DNA of 64,000 nucleotides from Prunus persica. Taxonomy: Eukaryota > Streptophyta > Magnoliopsida > Rosales > Rosaceae. Each line of letters starts with the position of its first letter. Within the stretch, counting starts at the first letter, position 1. This document shows, piece after piece, positions 47,967-60,300 of this stretch. The stretch is from positions 5,236,081 to 5,300,080 of the forward strand of contig NC_034012.1 of NCBI RefSeq assembly GCF_000346465.2, read 5' to 3'. Below the pieces are notes generated by a model that was not told the DNA's origin, did no database searches, and saw nothing but the letters and a program-made list of their open reading frames with translations. The position numbers and the translations under genes are program-made.

Positions 47967-48150
47967 ATAGTCCTGATCTCTTGGACTACAAGGGTCCAAG
48001 AGATTTGTGGTCACTCACCATTGGATGTAAATTCAACGGTTCACTTACTATTGCACTCCTTTTAAAAAACTTTTTTGAATCATTGGATTAATATTCAACG
48101 GTGGGTGACCACAATCTCTTGGACTCCTGTGGTCCAAGAGATCGGGACTC
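47967..48150. mobile_element. foldback MITE, Mutator-type
   Basis: A 184-base element of two long inverted arms (agtcctgatctcttggac at the left, its near complement at the right; about 75 bases per arm) around a short AT-rich loop. The 9-bp repeat ataagttag flanks it (47958-47966 and 48151-48159). It lies about 110 bases beyond the VPS2-like stop. Confidence 0.88.
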
Positions 48151-48183
48151 ATAAGTTAGAACCTATTGGACACGAAATAAATC

Positions 48184-48311
48184 ATTATGGCAACAGCTTT
48201 TATACAGCCATTTATGGTACCGATGCTTTTCAGTTAGTGAATTCAAACTATTCAGTCCACCACTAAATTATTATGGCAACAGCTTTTATACAGCCATTTA
48301 TGGTACTGATG
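48184..48311. repeat. 86-bp spaced direct duplication at the VPS2 3' end
   Basis: About 42 bases (attatggcaacagctttt onward) occur at 48184 and again at 48270 with two or so mismatches. The right copy overlaps the end of the VPS2-like reading frame. Confidence 0.85.
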
Positions 48312-51300
48312 GCAACAAGGAAATAGCATTTGTACCTGGTAACAACATTTTCAGCATTTCTCGGAGCTACATTTGCAGCACTCCTCGGAGCTACATTTGC
48401 AGCACTCCTCGGAGCAACATTTTCAGTATTTCTTGATGCAATTCTGCCCTTTGGAGCTGAAGATAACTGTAAGGAACAAGAGGAAGATCACAGAGCAGTT
48501 AGTTTAAAACGAGAAAAAGAAAAAACAATAATAAAAGCAAAGTCATGGAAGCTATCAATCTCAAGGACGGGTACCTGGGATGCAATATCAACACCAATCT
48601 CATCAAGAACCTGAAACATGAAATATGCTTATTCTAGATTAATATGATAATGCTGATACTCCTGTACAAGAAAACAAAACTACAACTACGATGCCAATAC
48701 TCCACCTGGTTAGTAAGCTCCTCAGTTTCCTCCTCAGCCTCATCTTTGTCCAGGGTTTCATCAATAGACTCTGACATCATCTCTATCTGCATAGAGGATA
48801 ATATGACATTAAATTTTACACAAATGTGCACTATAGAACAAAACGTAGGCCAATTAGGAGACATCGCTTCTATCTGCATAAAGGACAATCTGATAATTAC
48901 ACTACAGAACAAAATGTGGGCCAATAAGGGAGGAAGTTGTTCAGTCAGTAGTGTTTGATTGTCCTGCCCAAAACTGAGTACAACTTTGTCAACTTTTTAA
49001 AGCGATAAAGGGTTTCAGTTTCAGATCTCTCGCATATATGTATTTGATCTAGTAAACCACATTTGATGAGTGTAATTTCCCTTAGACATACATGGTTGAT
49101 TAATGTTGTGTGTTTCGTTTGATAAAAATCAGAATTGCAATAACCAAGAATAATTCCAGAAATCCAATTCATCTCTCACATGTATGTACTGATCTAGTAA
49201 ACCACATTGGGCGAGTGTAATTTCCTTTGGACAAGGTTGGTTCATGCTGTGTTTTCATTTGATCAAACCTAGCATTGGAATAACCAATAAACTATTCCAG
49301 GAAAACATTAGTAATACCGTCATGTCCATTTGAGCCGCCTGCTTCTGGAATTCCCTGATCACTTTAACTTGTTTTGCAGGTTCCATTTGCTGAAATGAAA
49401 AAAAAAATGATAATAATACTTTATTAATCTGAAAAGAAAAAATATTGGGCTAAAACAATTAGAAACCTTGTGGTTGAATTACAATGAACTGTTTGACTCA
49501 TAATATTTCTCAAACCATGCATTGTCAGAGATGGACGAGTAATCAAATATGATGGAAATCTACATAGTAATAAATAGTAATGCTGCAAATTTGTATCAAA
49601 ACTGCCTCTTGAAATGCATACCTTGTTCATTGCCACCATTGCTTTAGTTGCACCTTTCATGCCTGTGGAAATAGAAGTGCTTGCGTATAATGCCTGCAAA
49701 CATATTAAAAGTAAATCAACACCCAGAAAGTTTCTGGGCACATGATTTATATATCAAAATCTTTCAACCAAATTTAAAGCATAAAATGGTGACCTGTGTA
49801 TGGGTAGCTACACCTCTTATTTGGGCACGACTTCCTTGCAAGTTAGTAATTTGTTGGCGTAGCCTAACGAGTTGACGAGCCAGGATTTTGGTGGCAGCCT
49901 GGATAAGACATATAAGGCATGATTGACAGGGTTTGGTCATACTTGTACATATTATCCATCTACATATACAAAAATTTCATCCTGCATAAATAATTTCTAT
50001 ATATGGAGTTTGCAGATATGCGGTCTCTGTTTGTATAAAGGAGCATCATCTTATAGTTTGTTAAATTTCAAAAACATTGCAAAACAAGTCATATCAGTTT
50101 GGTAACCTATCAGTAATGGGGCAAATTTATGTAGGTTATTTTTCTCCTATATTTCATAATATCTGAAGTAGCATTCACTTGGCACTTACGATTGCTGGAG
50201 CCCTTCTTTTATGTTTTCTTTGTTATGTGTTCTTTCATTCATTTACAGTTGATGAAAGACTATATATAGTTTCAGATGGTTCCTCCTGCATCAATCTACA
50301 TTCATTTCTGAATCAGTTAGCTATTCCTGTGGTGCAGTAACCAGCTTGCATCATTCCTAGACTGCTAATAATTGGAATGTAAAACATGGCACCAAAGAAT
50401 GAACAGTTTCATTTTCCCCAAGAGTAACAATTAAGTGGTTGAAATAACAACTATTACGAGGAGAGAACAACTTAAACAGAATAGTAAGCTTGCCTCATTT
50501 CCAGTTTTAGCCGTTTTCTTGATCTCCGCCACCAATTTCTTTTCCTGAAATGCAGAAACACTAAAGACACTGAGGGAAGAATCTGGAAAATGAATCAATC
50601 AGAAGATTTAGGGTAACTGTAGCATATACCTCCAATTGAAGAGATGCGATCTCACGTTCAATACCTGTAAAAGAAAAAGGGGAGTGGGAGAGAAAAAGAA
50701 AAGTTAAAGCACCAAGTATTGTAGTTGCAATTTGATGCCTCCAACCAAAGAGTTGCAATATAATTTTAGCTGAAATACGCAGACCAAGTGTGGAACTTTT
50801 TGATTGACAAAATTGTTAAGTATAGCAACCCATAAGAAAGCATGAAAACTAAGACAATTGATAGCATATTTTTTTCCTTTTTATTCAATTTTCAAAGGTA
50901 AAGAAGATAAGAAATGCCTAAAGCAAAGAACCATAAGCAAAAAACAAGCAGAATACAAATATGCACATCTCTAGTAGGGATCAGCCATTTTGAAGCATAT
51001 TCAAACAAGATAAACAGAAGATCTTCTTTCAAAATTTCATCCTGACGCTCTAGAGCATACACATACCTCTGGTAGCAACACTCATTTCTCTTTTGCTTGT
51101 CCTCAGAGCCTCTGTTCAATTAGACAACCAACTTGTCAAAGTCATTCACAACTTTTGTCAACAAAAAGAAAAGCTGAAAAAACTAGACAATCCACACAAT
51201 CAAGTCTGAGAATAAAAAATATAAACCCCCAAACATTTGGTGGTTCGGTAAACCAACTTAAAATTCTGAAAATAGTAATGAACAAAAGTAAGAGTTAAAT

Positions 51301-51516
51301 GAACTCTAAAAGTAGATGTATAGGCTCATCCAAGTAAACCCTGAACAATGAAAAACCTATTTCCAGTTCAACAATTCCTCAACCACCAAACACAGTTAAA
51401 ATGGAAAACCCCTAATGGGGAAGAAAAAATGAAACCCTAGAGAGAGAAAGAGAGAGAGAGAGATAGACGGAAAAGATGAAACCTTTGGGGGAGGTCTTCT
51501 TCTTGAAGATGTTCAT
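48263..51516 (-). CDS. VPS2.2: ESCRT-III subunit, VPS2.2-like (CHMP2 family)
   Basis: Ten minus-strand exons: 51516-51483, 51111-51067, 50664-50630, 50544-50494, 49898-49794, 49693-49622, 49389-49318, 48786-48706, 48610-48575 and 48466-48263, giving 244 residues. The Snf7 core is complete: basic N-terminus MNIFKKKTSPKEALR, helical GNEAATKILARQLVRLRQQ, MKGATKAMVAMNKQ, and the acidic SIDETLDKDEAEEETEEL. VPS2 proteins act in ESCRT-III membrane scission in multivesicular body sorting. The intron after exon 4 starts with GC (GAG|GCAAGC), a GC-AG intron. The last exon carries repeats of the type N-V-A-P-R-S-A-A and ends in a hydrophobic tail; I do not see the usual C-terminal MIM1 helix (LEKRLAALR-like). 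The last exon boundary is the least certain. Confidence 0.88.
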
Positions 51517-52600
51517 GGTGACCACTGAAGTTGAGAACTTGAGAGCAGAGAGAGTTAGACACCAAAGTCCAAACCAGTGGGGCAAAATCTTCTGAATCTT
51601 GTTTATAGGAGAGCGTGCAGTTTGTTCCCGGCTCCCTCGTAGCATAATCCAACGGCAATTTTCCAACTAGCCGTTACAATTCGTTTTGACTGTTTTGCCC
51701 TTCCTCATGGTGATTCACTTTTGCACCGAGCTACACATATTTTATGTCTTTTCCTTTTGGTCAATACACATATTTTATATCTACTAGATTCAGCTCCAAT
51801 GTTCATTATTAATGTTTTTTGCTTAGGAATGTTCCACTACTTGCCATTATGATATTCAGGACCAAAAAAAATCATGACATTACTATATTGGATACAATAA
51901 CGATCGATAATCTTATGATATTAGATATGCCAATACTTATTCTCATCATATCAAAACTAATTTTTAAAGATATCCATAGTTGTATTTCCAAATCGGCATT
52001 AATTATAATTATTTTGTGATATTCTCTTTATTTTTGTAATTATTTCAAAAAAATTTATTAATTTTGATACGGTTTCTCTTAATATCAATACGAGATTATC
52101 ATATAATTGATAATACTTTTACTCAAAATTTATCATGTGTGTTTTTTTAAAAACAGATGTAGGAGTCAAAAGTTAAACCCATCTGGGCAAATCCGTCCCA
52201 AAGGGTGTTGAGTTGGATGCAAGACTTTTCGAGGGCCTCCCTCGAAGAATTTTGTTGACTGTTTCCTCTTCTGGTGATGGGCTTTGCTTATCCTATCCTA
52301 TATGGCATGTTTTGGGCTTGTTTTAGAGAAACTCCATTTGGAATGAGAGATTTCAGAAAAGAAAATATAAAAAAAGGATTGACATTTCTTACAAAAACTA
52401 CAAAAAAAATCTAATAGACCAAGAGGCTAAGGTAAGGTAAGGCAAAGGCTGCGACTATTTACGTTAATAGTGACAGCTTTGTTTTTTTTTTTTTGGTTCC
52501 ACTTCAAAAGGTTAGGGCAAGGACAAATACTATTTATTGTACTTTATTTCCTTTTTTTTTTTAATAACTTTGAACCATTAATTTTTATAAGCTTTTATAT
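51517..52600. other. upstream region of the VPS2-like gene
   Basis: 5' UTR with a short GA run near 51441-51460 on the transcribed side, then AT-rich sequence. No gene recognised. Confidence 0.45.
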
Positions 52601-53060
52601 AATATTTTCGATTGCCACGTGTCACTATTTATTATAAAATTATCACCTAAAATTTCAAATAAAATTTTCGGATAAAATTTTTGAATTAAATTTTCGGATA
52701 AGATTTTTTGTTGCCATATGTCCATCATTTTTCAAAAAAGATTTTCATATGAGATTCTCGGTTGCCACGTGTCTTATTTCAGATAAAATTTTTGTATATT
52801 TATTTAAAAAAATTATAATCTCAGATTTCAGATAAGATTTTCACCCTCTAAAATTGCGCAACGTGTCCCATATTAGATAAGATTTTCAGATATTTATAAA
52901 AAAAATTATAATCTCATATTTCAGATAAAATTTTCACCCTCTAAAATTGCGACACGTGTCCCATGTTAGATAAGATTTTCATATATTTTTAAAAAATTAT
53001 AATATCATATTTCAGTTAAGATTTTCACCCTCTAAAATTGCGCCACGTGTCATCTCTATC
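52600..53060. repeat. degenerate repeats with a CACGTGTC motif before the transposase
   Basis: Units of about 90 bases contain a cacgtgtc or acgtgtc core near 52616, 52768, 52861, 52954 and 53045, each followed by agataagattttc-like and ttcaccctctaaaattgcg-like stretches. The last three cores are 93 and 91 bases apart. A similar gccacgtgac lies downstream at 54950. They may be subterminal repeats of the Harbinger element, but its termini are not resolved. Confidence 0.75.
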
Positions 53061-53163
53061 TTTTGAATCCCTCTATAAAACTACACCATCAACTCATACC
53101 TCTCACACCATATCTTATCTATTCATTCATTTCTCAGATTTTACAAAACACATTCTACTCTCA

Positions 53164-54402
53164 ATGTCAAACTTGAGGAGGGTGTTGGAGAGGCAAGAGC
53201 GAGAAGATGAAGAAATCCGGCTCAGACGTGCTGAGGAAGATTGGGAGGCCGATGAAGAAGAGGAAGAAATGCTTGTAGCGATGTGTATGCTTAATGAATC
53301 AAGGCAACACCACCGTCGTCGTGCCCCGAATGTGGACAGACGTAAGGAGTCTCGGGGTAAGAATCTCTTGGAAGATTACTTTATCCCAAATTCGTTATAT
53401 CTTGTTTCTAAGTTTCTAGAGAGATATAGAATGCAGCCACATTTGTTCCAAAAAATCATGCATGATATTTGTAATTACGACACATACTTCATTCAAAAGT
53501 ACAATGCTGTTGGAGTTTTGGGTCTTCTCCCGGAGCAAAAACTTACAGCTGTTTTGTGGATGCTCGCCTATGGGGCATCTGCAGAATAGGTGGATGAGAT
53601 TGCAAGGATGAGAAAGTCAACCATCCTAGAGTGCTTGGTGAGATTCTGTGATGCAGTAGAAAATCTCTACACGAGGGAGTACCTTCGCAAACCTACGCCT
53701 AGGGACCTCCAAAGGCTTCTACAAAAAGCTGAGGCTCGAGGTTTCCCAGGAATGATTGGAAGCATCGATTGCATGCACTGGTAGTGGAAGAATTGCCCAA
53801 CTGCTTGGCAAGGAGATTATGGGAATCGAAAGGGCCAAAAAGTTATAATTCTAGAGGCTGTAGCTTCATTTGACACTTGGGTTTGTCATGCCTTCTTCGG
53901 AGTTGCGGGATCTCAAAATGACTTCAATGTGCTTGGTCAATCCCCGGTGTTCAACGATGTATTGCAAGGTCATTCCCCCCAGATTACGTACCAAATCAAC
54001 AATACCGTATACTCTAGTGCATACTACCTTGTCGACAGAATTTATCCTAGGTGGACAACATTCGTGAAAACAATTCCGAATCCCCAATTCGAGAAGGAAA
54101 AAAGCTTTGCTGCCTTTCAAGAAGGTTACAGGAAAGACGTGAAAAGGTGTTTCGATATCTTGTAAGCTCGTCGGGGTATTATTAGGGGTGCTGCTTGGAT
54201 GTTTGATGAGAAGGTGCTGCGAAGCATTATGATAACTTGCATCATCCTCCATAACATGATTGTGGAGAATGATTATGATTATGATGCTCCAGATGTGTTC
54301 GAACCGGATCCCATAGAATTTATGAAAGGCCGATTGGACCAAATGGACATCCATTGGAGCACGAACCATTACTTCGAGATGGTCAATTCAACAACCCCAT
54401 GA
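53164..54402 (+). pseudogene. PIF/Harbinger transposase with three stops
   Basis: One frame runs from an ATG at 53164 to 54402, broken by TAG (53587), TAG (53782) and TAA (54163) with no frameshift. The N-terminus is acidic and coiled (RQEREDEEIRLRRAEEDWEADEEEEE). The DDE_Tnp_4 core shows GSIDCMHW (first Asp), NDVL (second Asp) and, near the end, HNMIVENDYDYD (third acidic residue). All three stops fit CAG to TAG or CAA to TAA changes. The MYB-like partner ORF of active PIF elements was not found nearby. Left and right termini could not be placed. Confidence 0.9.
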
Positions 54403-54539
54403 TTGATCATTACCGGAAAATGCAATCTTCGTATGTTCACGAGAGGCGTCAAGTTGACTTGATCGAGCACTTGTGGGAGATGAAAGGCAATCATAATGGA
54501 TGAAGTCAAGATTAATGCTTTGTTTTCAAGTTTGCTTTA

Positions 54540-54690
54540 TTTTGTGTGTGGTGTGTTTGGAATTATGTTTTGTTTTTAATTATGTTTTATTTTGTGCGTG
54601 GTGTGTTTGGAATTATGCTTTGTTTTTAATTAGGCTTTGTTTTGTGTGTTGTTTGCAATAAAATAAGGTTTGTTTTTAATTAAACTTTGT
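54540..54690. repeat. short degenerate tandem repeat behind the transposase
   Basis: Three to four loose copies of a block of about 50 bases (ggtgtgtttggaattatg then ttttgtttttaatta) in the 3' part of the transposon. Confidence 0.7.
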
Positions 54691-54699
54691 TTTCATGTG

Positions 54700-57070
54700 C
54701 AAATATTTTTAATAAATAGTCATATTATTTATGTATGAAGATTTTGTATGTAGAAAAATGTGAGTGGAATGGAAAAAATATTGGAAGGAGAAGAGTTTGT
54801 ATGAAGATTTGGTGTGGAAAGTGAATAAAATTGATAGGTATTTATAAGGAAAAATCTAGTATTTTTTGGTATTTTTTTGGCCCAAAAAAGGAGGGCCGTC
54901 GGATTTCTGAAATATATATATATATAAAAATCATCGTAGCGCCCAGGAAGCGCCACGTGACATTTTTCCGTTGGGTTCTGTCAGCGCTGACATCAGCCCT
55001 TGAAAGTCAAATTTTTTTTACTGTTGGCGCATGATTTTCAAGCGCCAACGATAAAAAAAATTTGGATTTACGCTCGTTGACGTCAGCGCCTTCGGGCTTC
55101 AGCCCATGCAGAATTTGTCAGTGGGCTTGCCCGGGTTGGTGGGACCCATGGCTTGCCTAGACTCCTAGTCACGCGTTGGAGGGCTTCTGGGCTCACAAGG
55201 GGGGCCTTTTGCCTAGTTTGAGTCCAGCGGTGGACTTGCTCTAACTAGAGCGTCGGCAAAGGTTTTTTCTTGTTTAAATTTCCAAGTGATTATGATAATA
55301 CGAGGGTAGGCGAGTTCTAAACCCATTTGCTAGTATGCTAAACTTTTATCGTGGCCTTAATTTGTGCTAGGGCACTTAGGACTCAATTAGGCTTGGATAC
55401 TCATGTAACTCGACCTAGGACTTTGTGATTAAGGTTTCAATCTCAATCTTGGGTTTGTACGACATAATCAGACATAACCTTGACCTGTCTCGATGAATTT
55501 TCGTCAGGATAGAAATATCTCGGTGAATTTTGTAGAGATAGACCTACTCCAGCGAACTTTTTCTATCCCGATGAACTTTGACGTTATAGTCCTATTCTGG
55601 CGAATATGTGTTGCAATCTTTCCCTCCAAAATTTTATCGGGATTCCAACAACAAACCACTTGTTAAAATTTACCTCAAGGCGCACTAAACTAACTAGGAT
55701 ATGTCCGGTTACGTCGTACTAACCCTATATTAAGATTGAACCCCAAGGTCCAGTTACATGAATATCCAAGCCTAATCGAGCAATAAGTGCCCTAGAGTAG
55801 GTTTATGATTAGGGTTCAAGGCTTGATAACAATTTTGGAACAAGTTCGGAAGCTAGGGTTTTTGGTTTGAGATTTGGAGGCAAAAATCCAATTTTTGGAA
55901 TACTAAAAATTTATCTAAACGTCTTCTACAAGGATGCAAGTCAATGCTTGTGGTTTTACAAGTCAATGGTTATTTGACTAGAGAACATTAACCAAGGCGT
56001 TCTACAAGTTTGCAAGCATTTATCCTTATCATTACTTTAACCTGCAAAGAACGTGAAAAAAAGACAAGACTTCTCCATCACGTGGTGGGAAGAACCTAGA
56101 CCTTGACCTCTATCCATGACGTTCTTATTCATTGTCTGATCCTTATTATTGAAAATTCAAAATCGCTGGATTTGCATCCGAAAAGAAAATTAGCATTCCG
56201 AACTTGAAAAGAAAATTAGCATTGACCTTCACAAGTGAGCCTTCCAAATTTCCAAAACGTGTATTGCAAGAAATAGAAAAAAGTTGGCTTCTGGGAAATT
56301 CATTGGTTGTCACATTCAACTATTTACTGCAGAAAATAAAAAGCCATCCCCTTCTTTTTCTTTGTATGGAGTATGTATATGGACCACATTATTTATATAT
56401 TTTTAAATAAAAAATTTCTAATGAAATAGAGTTTTTACAGTGAATCCAATTGGTTGCAGCTTCTGTTGTAGATTTTGGATACTTCTTGGCAAAACACAAA
56501 AAAAAGAGGACAAAAAACAGTAGTCTCTGTACAATTGAATAGACTACTGTATAATTGAATTAACACAAGCACTTCTCTCTTTTCATTTTCAGCAACATCA
56601 AGGATTCAAGGATATAAAAAGTTCACAGTTTTGGTGTTTTCCCGCAAGCAATTCCAATTCTTGAAAATTCAAAATCGCTAGACTTGTATCTACAATACTT
56701 TAGCATGCATTTGACATGATACTACTCATTAGAATACATTGTAAGGAGTCGGGATCGCATGATACAACACATTGGACTCTTTTATTACTATTAAGATGCA
56801 TCAACGGATCATAGTCACTAATCGCACATGAGTGTTGAATCTAGCATATTAACAACGGATCATAGTCACTAATCACACCCTAAGAAGCATTGTTGGGACC
56901 AACATGAGTCATTCTTGGTAGTCCTTCGCACAACACACTCCCTCTAATCAAATTAAATTCACCAAATTTTGACAAAAAATACCTAAAATCTACGGGTCTG
57001 TTTGGTATCCTACTTGGATCCAATTTTATAAATTGAAAAATAGATTCAAGTCCAAAACTCCAAAACCCGT
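54700..57070. other. spacer between transposase and GH31 gene
   Basis: No gene seen. The sequence at 54900-55250 may be the right end of the Harbinger element. A phrase acaacggatcatagtcacta is repeated at about 56801 and 56853, and a ttcaaaatcgct phrase at 56155 and 56668. Confidence 0.45.
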
Positions 57071-57170
57071 NNNNNNNNNNNNNNNNNNNNNNNNNNNNNN
57101 NNNNNNNNNNNNNNNNNNNNNNNNNNNNNNNNNNNNNNNNNNNNNNNNNNNNNNNNNNNNNNNNNNNNNN
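57071..57170. other. assembly gap (100 N) followed by a G run
   Basis: Exactly 100 N, then about 20 G in a row (57172-57191). The G run beside the gap probably explains the assembly or sequencing failure. The gap lies about 130 bases before the ATG of the GH31 gene, so its promoter may be partly missing. Confidence 0.98.
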
Positions 57171-57301
57171 TGGGGGGGGGGGGGGGGGGGGCATATATTC
57201 ACAAACAGATACGAATTACAATACAAGATTGGAAAGTGCATTACAAAAGTCCTCTCAGGCCTCACAGAAAGGAGGAAAACCCAAGCACAGGAACAGAGAA
57301 A

Positions 57302-60300
57302 ATGAAGATGAAAAGAAGCAGACCAAACAAACCAAAACCAATATATCATCTTCCACTCTTCTTCTTCTTCTTCTTCTTCTTCTTGTCTGCTGTCTTTCAC
57401 TGTGGTTTAGTTTCATCATCAAATACCAAGGGAACAAAAGAAGCTGCAGTTGCTGGGTTTGGATACAAAATTCAGTCAGTCAACTATGAATCTTCTGGGA
57501 ACTCATTGACTGCTAATCTTGGCCTCATCAAGAAATCCTCCCTCTACGGACCTGACATCCCAAATCTCAACCTTCACGCCAGGTATTTCGTAATTAACCA
57601 TTCCCAATTTATTAATCTTAGATTAGTTTATAATCTCTCGTTTTCATTTTTTTTAAATTCTCATTAGGGTATTGCATAACATCCCAACCGTCCATAATAT
57701 AGAATATATAGCTAAGACCCTTATTGACCAAAAACCCAATTAGCATTTCACTCCACAATATTAAATGGAGACAAGTTTTTCACAAATTTATGCTAGAAAT
57801 CTAATTGGCCCCCTTGTGCTGCTAATCATGCATGCAGCTGTGAAACCAAAGATCGGCTAAGAATTCGAATAACAGACTCAAAGCACCAAAGATGGGAAAT
57901 CCCACAACAAATAATTCCCCGCCAAACAACTTCACAGCATCCACAACAATGTCAAACCCACAACAAACACCTCGTGATCTCCAACGACCTTGTCTTCACT
58001 CTCCACAACACCACCCCATTCGGCTTCACGGTCACCCGCCAATCCTCCAACGACGTCATTTTCGACGCCTCCCCAAACCCATCAAACCCCGACACCTTCT
58101 TGGTCTTCAAGGACCAATACATCCAGCTCTCCTCCTCCCTCCCCGAAGCCAGGTCCTCCCTTTTTGGCCTCGGCGAGCACACTGTTGATTATTGCCTCAA
58201 ACCAATAGTCAACAATATCGGCAAATTGACAAGTTGCAATGTGAATGCATTAATTGGCTTTTACAATAGTCAAAAGTGATGACTATTGACAAGTTGCAAT
58301 GGGAATGCATTAATTAGCTTTCACAAATAGTGGTAGGCTATTGTTGACTTGCCTAACCTTTGGCTTCTTTGAGAAGCCACTTTCTTTGGCTATAAATTGG
58401 AAGCAAATGGTTTCATTTGTAGAACCCAACCAAGTGTTGAGTAGAAGAGAAAAATAGCAAGAAAGGCATTTTGCCAAAGAGAGAAACAAATTCTCTCTAG
58501 TTGTTCTTTGCTTTGTATCATTGTTTTCTCTTCCTTTGTGAGTGAAGGAGGTTGGGTGTATTTGGGTCTTTGGGAAATTGAGTGGTAAACACTATTGTAT
58601 ATCCCCATTGATTATAGTGGAATACTCCGTCGTCTCCAAACTGGATGTAGGAAATTGCCGAACCAGTATAAATCTTGGTGTTCTTCTTGTTGTAATTTTC
58701 TGTTCAATTTTTTTTTTCTCCTGCCAGTAGTTGTTTATTTTTCACTCACAGTTGGTTGACGCTTCCGCACAACAAGTGGGTGAAAAATAAACAACTACTG
58801 GCAGGAGGAAAAAAAATTTGAATAATTGAACAGAAAATTACAACAAGAAGAACACCAAGATTTATACTGGTTCGGCAATTGCCTACATCCAGTTTGGAGA
58901 CGACGGAGTAATCCACTATAATCAATGGGGATATACAATAGTGTTTACCACTCAATTTCCCAAAGACCCAAATACACCCAACCTCCTTCACTCACAAAGG
59001 AAGAGAAAACAATGATACAAAGCAAAGAACAACTAGAGAGAATTTGTTTCTCTCTTTGGCAAAATGCCTTTCTTGCTATTTTCCTCTTCTACTCAACACT
59101 TGGTTGGGTTCTACAAATGAAACCATTTGCTTCCAATTTATAGCCAAAGGAAGTGGCTTCTCAAAGAAGCCAAAGGTTAGGCAAGTCAACAATAGCCTAC
59201 CACCATTTGTGAAAGCTAATTAATGCATTCTCATTGCAACTTGTCAATAGCCATCACTTTTGACTATTGTAAAAGCCAATTAATGCATTCACATTGCAAC
59301 TTGCAACTTGTCAATAGCCATCACTTTTGACTATTGTAAAAGCCAATTAATGCATTCACATTGCAACTTGTCAATTTGCCGATATTGTTGACTATTGGTT
59401 TGAGGCAATAATCAACACACACCAAGTCCTCCTTCAAGCTCACCCCCAACCAGACCTTGACACTCTGGAACGCTGACACTGCCAGCGCCAATGCTGACAT
59501 CAACCTCTACGGGTCCCACCCCTTCTACCTGGACGTCAGGTCAGCTTCTCCAGATGGCAAGGCCAACGGCGCCGGAACATCTCATGGAGTGTTGCTGCTG
59601 AATAGCAATGGCATGGACATAACATACGGCGGTGATAGAATTACTTATAAGGCCATTGGTGGAATTGTGGATTTGTATTTCTTTTCTGGGCCAACACCGG
59701 AGTTGGTGGTGGAGCAGTATACAGAGCTCATTGGTCGCCCTACCCCTATGCCCTATTGGTCTTTTGGTAAGTTTGTTTGCACTCAAATTCCATTTTTCTT
59801 AGGTAGGTACTATATATTATCACATTTCTCGAATCGCATTTCACATGTGACATCAATTATTATGACTGAAGAGTATATGTCATTTGTACGATCTCAACTA
59901 ATCATGTTTTTGTATCGGCACTTACTAGTAGACAGGCGCTATGTCACATGACCAGTTGAAATAGCACTTATTAGTAGACAGGCGCTATGTCACATGACCA
60001 GTTGAAATGGTACAAAGAGTTTTGTTCTTCGATTGAAATGTGCATAAATGTCCTTGTTTGATATTAGCATGGTCCAAAAATGTCCTTCCTACTAGCATAG
60101 CTTGCAATTTTCATCTTATTTTGGAATCATTGACTTTGTTCACTTATTCTCTGTTGAAGGATTCCACCAGTGTCGATGGGGTTACAAGAATGTTTCCGAT
60201 CTTGAGGGTGTGGTTGCTGGCTATGAAAAAGCCGCTATCCCTCTTGAAGTTATGTGGACAGACATTGATTACATGGATGCATACAAGGATTTTACTCTTG

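Noticed and set aside
57172..57191. G-quadruplex regulatory element
   Set aside because: A homopolymer G run right beside a 100-N gap is more likely a sequencing or assembly artefact.
58390..59143. The same 72-codon frame on both strands
   Set aside because: It is the two arms of the inverted LTR element, not a gene.
58183..59417. Assembly palindrome artefact
   Set aside because: The arms differ in sequence and in repeat number, and exact 5-bp target repeats flank the insert, so a real insertion is more likely.
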